From Candidatus Acidulidesulfobacter diazotrophicus (GTDB taxonomy: Bacteria > SZUA-79 > Acidulodesulfobacterales > Acidulodesulfobacteraceae): a DNA stretch of 56,003 bases. The stretch lies in contig SGBB01000014.1 in assembly GCA_004195025.1 (NCBI GenBank), forward strand, positions 1 to 56,003, read 5' to 3'. Of the stretch, positions 9,011 through 18,843 are shown piece by piece; position 1 is the stretch's first letter; each line of letters opens with the position of its first letter. Both the position numbers and the translations under genes were made by a program. Below the pieces are notes generated by a model that worked only from the letters and a program-made list of their open reading frames with translations, ran no database searches and was not told the origin of the DNA.

Positions 9011-12000
9011 ATTTGAATATTTCCCTGATTTAAAAGGGATTGAGACGCATATGCCTCTTTCCATTCAAAGAGGTGTTGCTTAAATAATTTGAATATTTCC
9101 CTGATTTAAAAGGGATTGAGACTCTATATCCATTGAGCAGTAAATGCTCAATGGAATTGAAATTTGAATATTTCCCTGATTTAAAAGGGATTGAGACCTG
9201 CTTAACAGGGTTTAATCTAAAATCGGTATCTTCATTTGAATATTTCCCTGATTTAAAAGGGATTGAGACAAATTTATATACTGTGTAAAATACACATATA
9301 TAAATCCCATTTGAATATTTCCCTGATTTAAAAGGGATTGAGACTAAATAATATAGCAATAGAAAGAACATTGCTATATACCAGATTTGAATATTTCCCT
9401 GATTTAAAAGGGATTGAGACCCTTAAGCCACCATATTTTACTTATACTAATTATAGGTTTATTTGAATATTTCCCTGATTTAAAAGGGATTGAGACTGTT
9501 TACATTAGATGAAGAAGTGCAAAGCTATTTTTTTGCCATATTTGAATATTTCCCTGATTTAAAAGGGATTGAGACTCATAGGTTAAGGTAAAAACTGCCG
9601 AGTTCGTCCACATAGAATTTGAATATTTCCCTGATTTAAAAGGGATTGAGACACTGCTGAGTCTATCTGGTCTCCCAGATAGACGTTCATTATTATCATT
9701 TGAATATTTCCCTGATTTAAAAGGGATTGAGACTTTAACTTCATACAACTCCAACGAAAAATTCTTTCGTTCTATATTTGAATATTTCCCTGATTTAAAA
9801 GGGATTGAGACCCCAACAGCAGAAACATACTCCTTTTTTAAAACATCTTTCGATTTGAATATTTCCCTGATTTAAAAGGGATTGAGACCGTATAACGCGA
9901 CTCGATATGAATTATTTTAATTTATTTTATTTGAATATTTCCCTGATTTAAAAGGGATTGAGACGTAGTTAAGGCGATTACTATTCTATCTCTCGCCTCT
10001 CCATTTGAATATTTCCCTGATTTAAAAGGGATTGAGACCCCTCTCATATAGATTTCCTAATTCAATCATACTTCTATTTGAATATTTCCCTGATTTAAAA
10101 GGGATTGAGACATTGCCGAATCCGTCCATAAGGACGGATCGGTTTTTAACATTTGAATATTTCCCTGATTTAAAAGGGATTGAGACGGGTCAGGGTTATT
10201 TTCCCCAACGCTGACCTATGAATCATGAATTTGAATATTTCCCTGATTTAAAAGGGATTGAGACGGCTCGGTTTTTACTTCTACGGGGACGAGATAATCG
10301 ATTTGAATATTTCCCTGATTTAAAAGGGATTGAGACTCTCGGGAATCGATAACAAGTTGTCAGGTTTTCCCCGGCCAAAAATATCTCCTCGGAATTTTCC
10401 GGATTGAGACTCTCGGGAATCGATAACAAGTTGTCAGTATTTTCAGGCATATTTGAATATTTCCCTGATTTAAAAGGGATTGAGACCGCCGTTTAAATAG
10501 ACGTAGTCTTCTGAGCTTAAAAAAATATTTGAATATTTCCCTGATTTAAAAGGGATTGAGACCGGATCGGTTTTTAACTGGACGGGGACGAGATAATCCC
10601 CATTTGAATATTTCCCTGATTTAAAAGGGATTGAGACTTTGTTTCAATTGGAGGTAATTGCGATATAAAATTACCATTTGAATATTTCCCTGATTTAAAA
10701 GGGATTGAGACGAAAAATCCGAATTTATTATTTCCATAATAATATCTCCATTTGAATATTTCCCTGATTTAAAAGGGATTGAGACCAGAGTCCGTCCATA
10801 AGGACGAACTCGTATAGATCGAAACATTTGAATATTTCCCTGATTTAAAAGGGATTGAGACCTGGCAGACCATTTCCACACTCTCTGAAAACGGCGAACC
10901 GATTTGAATATTTCCCTGATTTAAAAGGGATTGAGACATGACGGAACTCATCATCGCATTGGCAAATTTTGTTTTATTATTTGAATATTTCCCTGATTTA
11001 AAAGGGATTGAGACCATCTTGTTACCCCTTCATGCAACTGGGCAAGCACGATATGATATTTGAATATTTCCCTGATTTAAAAGGGATTGAGACAGATGGA
11101 TTCGTTTCTATATTGACCGTAATGGCATAATCGATTTGAATATTTCCCTGATTTAAAAGGGATTGAGACATGATCGCACTTGCTTAATGCAACTTCAGCA
11201 TTATTCAATTTGAATATTTCCCTGATTTAAAAGGGATTGAGACCTACCTTCTCCCTAATGGATTTATGGCTTTTATATTTAAATTTGAATATTTCCCTGA
11301 TTTAAAAGGGATTGAGACACAAACAAACGCTCCCTTCAAATACAAATCTCCATTTTTATTTGAATATTTCCCTGATTTAAAAGGGATTGAGACGGTATCG
11401 AGAACTTATCGTTTTCATAAATTTTTTTAATCAAATTTGAATATTTCCCTGATTTAAAAGGGATTGAGACGGATCGGTTTTTATTTGAATTGGAATTAAA
11501 TAATCAGATTTGAATATTTCCCTGATTTAAAAGGGATTGAGACATTTTGATCTTGATCATACTTGCATTCGAATATCAAAATATTTGAATATTTCCCTGA
11601 TTTAAAAGGGATTGAGACCCATTTTTTCAAGCTCACTTATTTCTCTATACATTTTATTTGAATATTTCCCTGATTTAAAAGGGATTGAGACGGGACAAAA
11701 TTATAAAATTTCTCATGATTTATTCTCCTTCATTTGAATATTTCCCTGATTTAAAAGGGATTGAGACTCTACTTTACAATTTTTACAAAGCATTTTTTTA
11801 ATCCATTTGAATATTTCCCTGATTTAAAAGGGATTGAGACAATATTGGGGATATTTTTTGAAAACCAATACTTTTCTAATTTGAATATTTCCCTGATTTA
11901 AAAGGGATTGAGACTTAACCAGAGAGGTAAAGAAGATATAAATTGATTTTTAATATTTGAATATTTCCCTGATTTAAAAGGGATTGAGACATTCTTGTCC

Positions 12001-15000
12001 CAGGAGCGGAGCAAGGATTCTAATCTTCTAGATTTGAATATTTCCCTGATTTAAAAGGGATTGAGACTATACATGTTTTTTAGTATATCCTTATTATATT
12101 TCTTGATCTCAATTTGAATATTTCCCTGATTTAAAAGGGATTGAGACATGTTTGATCCTTCTGGAAGGGTAGTTATCCCTTCCTCCAATATTTGAATATT
12201 TCCCTGATTTAAAAGGGATTGAGACATCCTGGGAGGTATATCCAAAAATTTTGCCTTTTGTTAAATTTGAATATTTCCCTGATTTAAAAGGGATTGAGAC
12301 ATGTATCTACCAAACCTTGTAGATACTTCTTTTAAAATTATTTGAATATTTCCCTGATTTAAAAGGGATTGAGACCCTTGACAAGCGGGGTATTAAGAGT
12401 TAAAATTTAAAAAGAGGATTTGAATATTTCCCTGATTTAAAAGGGATTGAGACCTATTTTTACTTCTGTTGGAAACTTTTCCAGCATATATTTGAATATT
12501 TCCCTGATTTAAAAGGGATTGAGACCATTTTCATCTTCATCATATTTTGTCTCAAATAACAAAAAATTTGAATATTTCCCTGATTTAAAAGGGATTGAGA
12601 CTGCTCCCTATCGAAAGGGACGGAAAATTTTATAAATTTATTTGAATATTTCCCTGATTTAAAAGGGATTGAGACTTAATATTTCCATACAGTTTTCAAA
12701 AGACAAAATATTTGAATTTGAATATTTCCCTGATTTAAAAGGGATTGAGACGACTTCCCAGTCCTTACTGCAACTACGTTTCTTAATGAAACATTTGAAT
12801 ATTTCCCTGATTTAAAAGGGATTGAGACGTTTTTATGTTGCTACCCTCTAATATTTCTATCCACCCATTTGAATATTTCCCTGATTTAAAAGGGATTGAG
12901 ACTCTATTTAACTTTTGTATTTCATCTTTAATTATTATGTATTTGAATATTTCCCTGATTTAAAAGGGATTGAGACCATTATGGAAAACAGATAATCCAG
13001 ACCTATTACTCCACATTTGAATATTTCCCTGATTTAAAAGGGATTGAGACATTCTTCTTTCATCATATTTACATTCAAACACTAAAAAAAATTTGAATAT
13101 TTCCCTGATTTAAAAGGGATTGAGACGAGATAATCCCCGTCCCCATACTGAGATCCTTCGACCAAATTTGAATATTTCCCTGATTTAAAAGGGATTGAGA
13201 CACTGTCCAGTCCTTACTGCGACTACGCCATTTAAATAGAATTTGAATATTTCCCTGATTTAAAAGGGATTGAGACCTGGGTTTAACCCAGCCTTGTACA
13301 AATTGAATTTCTTAATTTTATTTGAATATTTCCCTGATTTAAAAGGGATTGAGACCAAGAGACACAGGGTCTCATGACATGTTTGAAAGATAAAATCATT
13401 TGAATATTTCCCTGATTTAAAAGGGATTGAGACCCACTTCGTCGTCCCGATGCCAATTCATGCCCATTTTAAATTTGAATATTTCCCTGATTTAAAAGGG
13501 ATTGAGACAAGCATCACTTAAAAAATTATCGCATTCCATCATTTTTATTTGAATATTTCCCTGATTTAAAAGGGATTGAGACATTGACAAGCTCGGAACC
13601 TGAAAATTCTGGGAGCGTAGAATTTGAATATTTCCCTGATTTAAAAGGGATTGAGACATTTCTTTCTCTAATTCATTCAGAATTAGATACTCTTCTTTAT
13701 TTGAATATTTCCCTGATTTAAAAGGGATTGAGACAATATTATCGCCAAAAGTGTTATTTTTTGTTTGAAAGCGAATTTGAATATTTCCCTGATTTAAAAG
13801 GGATTGAGACCTCCCTTGAACAACAACTCACCATTTTTAAAAGAGACCCCATTTGAATATTTCCCTGATTTAAAAGGGATTGAGACCTTGATATTTTCCG
13901 CATATAAGCAAAACCTTACTGCTGATTTGAATATTTCCCTGATTTAAAAGGGATTGAGACATATCAAAAAAATTGATATAAAAATAAATTTAAAATTTAT
14001 ATTTGAATATTTCCCTGATTTAAAAGGGATTGAGACAATATCTAACGACATCATTTGCGATACTGTATAGCTCGATTTGAATATTTCCCTGATTTAAAAG
14101 GGATTGAGACGATTATACATAAGAAATCTATAATCTATAATCCAAAAAAATTTGAATATTTCCCTGATTTAAAAGGGATTGAGACATCGCATTTATTATC
14201 ACTTATAGAGACCTCTACTCCCAAATTTGAATATTTCCCTGATTTAAAAGGGATTGAGACTTGTTGGTTATCATTATCAAAAAAGTATCTACCGAACCGA
14301 TTTGAATATTTCCCTGATTTAAAAGGGATTGAGACATCGCATTTATTATCACTTATAGAGACCTCTACTCCCAAATTTGAATATTTCCCTGATTTAAAAG
14401 GGATTGAGACATAATTTGTACCATATTGGGTATTGTCAAGACAATACCCTTATTTGAATATTTCCCTGATTTAAAAGGGATTGAGACACCCTTCCGGTCT
14501 CGGAAGGGTTTTTAAATAATCCAGAAATTTGAATATTTCCCTGATTTAAAAGGGATTGAGACATATATTTTCTTTAAATTCTAAAATAAAGAACATAATA
14601 AAATTTGAATATTTCCCTGATTTAAAAGGGATTGAGACGGTTTAGCCGATGATTATGTTTTATGCTTATTCTATTTACATTTGAATATTTCCCTGATTTA
14701 AAAGGGATTGAGACGGTCATTGTGCAATCACCTCCTCAAGTGAATTTAACCGATTTGAATATTTCCCTGATTTAAAAGGGATTGAGACGTTTTTATGTAA
14801 TCTATAAGCCTATTGGCTTCCATATAGGGATTTGAATATTTCCCTGATTTAAAAGGGATTGAGACTTTCTCTCACACTTCCTTTTTCTTTAATACTTGAA
14901 ACTAATTTGAATATTTCCCTGATTTAAAAGGGATTGAGACCTTCCCAATAGCCTATCCTTCCCGCATCTCCGTCAGCTCCAATTTGAATATTTCCCTGAT

Positions 15001-15996
15001 TTAAAAGGGATTGAGACGAGTCTTGGGCGAGATATGCGGGTATAACGTGCATTTCCATTTGAATATTTCCCTGATTTAAAAGGGATTGAGACCTGTAGTA
15101 ATTATCTTGCTTGGATCAATAGGTTCTTCGTATTTGAATATTTCCCTGATTTAAAAGGGATTGAGACTCCCATCTGCTATCCATCAAGGCGCATAAATAA
15201 GCGCGCATTTGAATATTTCCCTGATTTAAAAGGGATTGAGACTCTATACGAAGGGGTCTAAATGATGCTTGGGTGTAAAAATTTGAATATTTCCCTGATT
15301 TAAAAGGGATTGAGACATCATAATAAACAAAACTTGATTCATCTTGTTTGATAATTTCATTTGAATATTTCCCTGATTTAAAAGGGATTGAGACCTATAT
15401 CAAAAAAATTGATATAAAAATAACTCACAAGATTTGAATATTTCCCTGATTTAAAAGGGATTGAGACCCATTGACTGAATTGCTTATCTTCAGTCATTTC
15501 CACAGCGATTTGAATATTTCCCTGATTTAAAAGGGATTGAGACAATTCAAGGAGATTATCTTCATTTCTTTTAATCCAACAATTTGAATATTTCCCTGAT
15601 TTAAAAGGGATTGAGACGTTAACTGCAAAATAAATATCCAATTTACTTTGCAGTATAATTTGAATATTTCCCTGATTTAAAAGGGATTGAGACCTTTGTA
15701 TAGTATAATTCATAGCATTTATTTTTTGAATTTATTTGAATATTTCCCTGATTTAAAAGGGATTGAGACGATAATACCCTTTTTTTTGCAAAAATTCCTC
15801 TCGCGTCATATTTGAATATTTCCCTGATTTAAAAGGGATTGAGACCGTTATCGTCCAAAGACGAAACGAATGAATCGAATAGTTCATTTGAATATTTCCC
15901 TGATTTAAAAGGGATTGAGACAATAAAACTTACCTTCTTTAAAACATTCTAAAATCCTCATTTGAATATTTCCCTGATTTAAATAAGGATAAAGAC
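9011..15996 (+). CRISPR. Type III CRISPR array, 93 repeats and 92 spacers
   Basis: A 36-bp repeat begins ATTTGAATATTTCCC, has a TTTAAAA centre and ends GGGATTGAGAC. I counted 91 perfect or near-perfect copies, one strongly degenerate copy at 10375-10410 and a degenerate last copy at 15960-15996 (37 nt). The 92 spacers are about 36-45 nt long, with unit spacing of 72-81 bp. TCCCT and AGGGA in the repeat can form a short stem, leaving ATTGAGAC as the expected 5' crRNA tag. The leader and promoter are on the left. Spacers are far more G+C-rich and varied than host intergenic DNA. Translated ORFs inside the array only reflect the repeat being open in several frames. Spacer content is discussed in the findings. 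One spacer occurs twice (14186-14224 and 14336-14374). Confidence 0.99.
10375..10410 (+). repeat. Degenerate CRISPR repeat inside the array
   Basis: This slot is exactly 36 nt long and in register (74 and 76 bp from its neighbours), but only the last ten bases (GGATTGAGAC) and scattered positions match the repeat. The spacers on both sides (10337-10374 and 10411-10450) share the same first 27 nt. All other internal repeats appear intact. Confidence 0.75.
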
Positions 15997-16098
15997 TTAG
16001 TAAAATACATATAGACTAACCAGGCTTGTTTGGTTAAAAATTAATTTTTTTCAAATATTATTATGAAAAATAAGATTTAAAAAAGGAGGACTTATATT

Positions 16099-16746
16099 TT
16101 GAACGAAGATAATTCACAAAGCACTATTATGCAATCGCTTAATTTTTTATATGACAAAGCGGTTAACGGTAGTTTTCCTTTTATGCCGTCAGTTAAAGAA
16201 CTTGCTGAGTCATATTTAAAAAAGGGCAAGTACAAAACAATGCAAGAAAGAGCTTCTTCTTTTATAAATTGGCAGGTTGCTAAAACATCTACCTCCGGTT
16301 TTATTACGGGTTTAGGTGGTATTATTACATTGCCAATAGCAATTCCTGCAGATGTTGGCATAGTCTTGCTTGTTCAAATGAGAATGATAGCCGTTATTGC
16401 ATATATGGGCGGATATAATCTTAAAGACGATCAAGTGAAGACGATGGTATACATGACCTTAGCAGGCATGAGTGTTGGAGATATAACCAAACGGACACTC
16501 ATTGGCATTGGGGTAAAAATAGGAGAAAAGGTTTTAACAAAACTTCCTGGAAAAATATTAATAGATATCAATAAGCAAGTTGGTTTTAGATTGTTCACAA
16601 AATTTGGCTCTAAAGGAATAATAAATATAATTAAAGTTGTTCCTGTCATCGGGGGGTTGATAGGAGGGGCAGTTGACGGTGGAGTTACTAAAATTATAGG
16701 AAACAAGGCAATAAAAAACTTTATAGATATTGATGGCACTAAATAG
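16099..16746 (+). CDS. EcsC-family protein
   Basis: A 215-residue protein with the EcsC-family core: SFINWQVAKTSTSGFITGLG, then a glycine-rich ITLPIAIPADVGIVLLVQMR stretch and IAVIAYMGGYNLKDD. A second Gly/Ala-rich hydrophobic stretch (VVPVIGGLIGGAVDGG) is near the C-terminus, so membrane association is likely. The start is a TTG at 16099, chosen because a strong AGGAGGA lies 8 nt upstream and no ATG fits. The gene sits 100 bp after the last CRISPR repeat and before the CARF gene, on the same strand. EcsC-family function is poorly known. A role as an extra membrane component of the CRISPR locus is only suggested by position. Confidence 0.75.
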   Translation: MNEDNSQSTIMQSLNFLYDKAVNGSFPFMPSVKELAESYLKKGKYKTMQERASSFINWQVAKTSTSGFITGLGGIITLPIAIPADVGIVLLVQMRMIAVIAYMGGYNLKDDQVKTMVYMTLAGMSVGDITKRTLIGIGVKIGEKVLTKLPGKILIDINKQVGFRLFTKFGSKGIINIIKVVPVIGGLIGGAVDGGVTKIIGNKAIKNFIDIDGTK

Positions 16747-16842
16747 CGATAATTATTATTAACTTATTATTAATAATAAACATTTATCAAACAATCGGAT
16801 AAAATTTTAATATTTTAAAATATCTATTATAAAAAATTTACA

Positions 16843-17204
16843 AAACAAAAATATAATCTGGTTGGCACTAATTATAATAGTTTTTGCAATTATAATATTA
16901 ATTTATTCATATAATTTACTGATATCAAGAAAAAATGCCGTCCAATATGTATTTGCAAGCATAAATGCGTTATTAAAAAAAACGTTTTGATTTAATTCCA
17001 ATATAATCCTTTTAAGGCTCATGTTTTCACAACTGTATTTAAAAAGATATTTACTATAACTATTTAAATCAGCTAAAATTCGCAACAGGTATAGTAGACG
17101 ATTTAAATCTTAATACAAGAATATGGACGATTTCATAATACAATAAAATTGTGAATTACAGCTGGTATGAGGCTAATAATTTGTTTGAAAATGAAAAGTA
17201 TTGA
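16843..17204 (+). pseudogene. Decayed LemA-family gene
   Basis: The plus strand reads LALIIIVFAIIILIYSYNLL followed by ISRKNAVQYVFASINALLKK, then, after a one-base shift in a run of eight A, RFDLIPI. LemA proteins begin with one TM helix, then YNxLVxxRNxVxxAxxxIDxxLKRRxDLIPN. Further along, YNKIVNYSW and FENEKY resemble the LemA C-terminal region, in a frame with an internal stop. Several stops and frameshifts make it clearly non-functional. It fills the 620-bp gap between the EcsC and CARF genes; the rest of that gap is plain AT-rich DNA. Confidence 0.55.
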
Positions 17205-17365
17205 TTTTTATAATGCAACACAATTATAAATTAAAGTTGACAATTAATTTTAATTGTATTAAATTTAATTTTAAGTAAAAATAATTTTTTATTAACATTT
17301 TTATAATATATTTCCTATATTAATATTCCTTAAATTAAAAACATTAAAAATTAAAAGGAGAATTA

Positions 17366-18808
17366 ATGGAATTAGATTTCACTGACTTAGCTTTATTGAT
17401 TGGCACTAATCCATTGCCTAATTATATTGCTTCAAAATATTTTATTGAAGAGAATAAACATCTAAAAAAAATATGGCTGGTATGTTCCGAAGAAAACCTA
17501 AATATAAATCAAAATAGTACAGGCAAGTATGCTTTAAATCTTAAAGAACTTCTTTCAAAAGAAGAAGCCCCGCCCGATTATATTAACGACACTCAAAAAA
17601 TTGAATTTCCGGAAATAATATATATTGAAGATATCGGCAGCAAAAAAATGATAGAAAAGCAATTAGAAAAAATAGTAAAAGATTCTAACAATAGAAAATT
17701 GCATTTATTTTTTACCGGAGGTTCTAAAGCTATGTCTGCATATTCTTATTCCTATTTAAAAGAAAAATTTAAGAACAAGTTTAGCGCATCCTACCTCTCA
17801 GCCCGAGATTTTAAAATTATGTTCGACGATGAAGACAATATAACCAAAAACATTGCAGATAAAATAAAAATAAATTTCAACGATTTAATTAAGCTGCATG
17901 GATTTGAAAAAAGAGATACCAAGAAACAAAATGATATTTCTATTGAATTTGAAAAATTTATTGATAAAATTATTGAAAAATTTAGGATAATAATAAAAAA
18001 TGAAAAATTAGATGAATTTTATTCTAATTCAGGCGGTTATAATAGAAATATTTTTAAACCTGACGACGACGACAATGATAAAATAATGGAAAAAATATTT
18101 AGCAGTATAACAAAAGAAGATTCTAATATCTTAAAAGCTGCCACATCTGATAAATGTTTAGAAGAAGAAGAAAATAAAATAAAAACCGACGATGATAAAT
18201 TAAAATTTAACAAGAAGGTTAATATTTTTAAAAAAATTTTAAGTTATAATCCTAACGAAACATTCATGGAAGTAATAGGCTCTTTTCCTGAAGATTACAA
18301 AATTTATCGCTATAATAACAGCAACAGACCTAATTTTCAAACGAAAATTGGATATGAAAAATATAAAAAAGCGGTTGATTTTTTAGACGGATTATGGTTA
18401 GAACAATATGTAGGAAAAATTATAAAGAAATATTTTGAAAATGATTTTGATGAAATTTTATTCAATCAAAAGCCTTATAGGAATTCAGATGACCCAAGTA
18501 ATAATTTTGAGCTTGATGTTGTTTTGATTAAAGGATGTCAATTAATAGGCATTAGCTGTACCACCGCAGAATGTAAGGATTTATGCAAAAAAAAAGGTTT
18601 TGAAATAATATTAAGAACAAGACAGATTGGAGGAACTGAAACAAAAGCTATTTTAATTACGGGAGCTGACGAAAAAATAGTTGAAAAATTAAAAACAGAA
18701 TTAGTTTTAGAAACAGGAACGGTTAAAACAAATATTACTGTTATAGGAAAAAATGGTTGGGAAGAAAGTAAATTAAAAGAAAAAATTAAAGAATTTATTT
18801 TAAATTAA
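17366..18808 (+). CDS. CARF-domain nuclease, Card1/Can2-like (DUF1887 type)
   Basis: A 480-residue ancillary effector. The N-terminal CARF domain (about 1-160) has LLIGTNPLPNYIASKYF and the ligand-loop motif FTGGSKAMS at 116-124. The C-terminal third is a PD-(D/E)xK-like domain as in Card1/Can1/Can2 (DUF1887): FELDVVLIKGCQLIGISCTT (E382, D384) followed by a helix and ILRTRQIGGTETKAILITG. These enzymes bind cyclic oligoadenylate made by Cas10 and then cleave nucleic acid. At the usual E-x-K strand this protein has S-C-T (397-399), so the canonical lysine is absent or replaced by a nearby residue such as K403 or K407. A middle Asp/Lys-rich segment (about 220-290) is variable. AAGGAG precedes the ATG. 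The gene heads the interference operon, 35 bp before cas10. Confidence 0.82.
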   Translation: MELDFTDLALLIGTNPLPNYIASKYFIEENKHLKKIWLVCSEENLNINQNSTGKYALNLKELLSKEEAPPDYINDTQKIEFPEIIYIEDIGSKKMIEKQLEKIVKDSNNRKLHLFFTGGSKAMSAYSYSYLKEKFKNKFSASYLSARDFKIMFDDEDNITKNIADKIKINFNDLIKLHGFEKRDTKKQNDISIEFEKFIDKIIEKFRIIIKNEKLDEFYSNSGGYNRNIFKPDDDDNDKIMEKIFSSITKEDSNILKAATSDKCLEEEENKIKTDDDKLKFNKKVNIFKKILSYNPNETFMEVIGSFPEDYKIYRYNNSNRPNFQTKIGYEKYKKAVDFLDGLWLEQYVGKIIKKYFENDFDEILFNQKPYRNSDDPSNNFELDVVLIKGCQLIGISCTTAECKDLCKKKGFEIILRTRQIGGTETKAILITGADEKIVEKLKTELVLETGTVKTNITVIGKNGWEESKLKEKIKEFILN

Positions 18809-18843
18809 TAAAAATTTATACGTCATTTGAGGGAACAAAAATT

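Noticed and set aside
9030-15713. Several open frames across the array giving proteins with repeated SIPFKSGKYSN or FEYFPDLKGIE units
   Set aside because: They are translations of the CRISPR repeat, which lacks stops in several frames; boundaries follow the repeat-spacer register and there are no ribosome-binding sites.
16092-16739. Minus-strand ORFs opposite the EcsC gene
   Set aside because: Shadow frames; the plus-strand gene has a family match and a strong Shine-Dalgarno.
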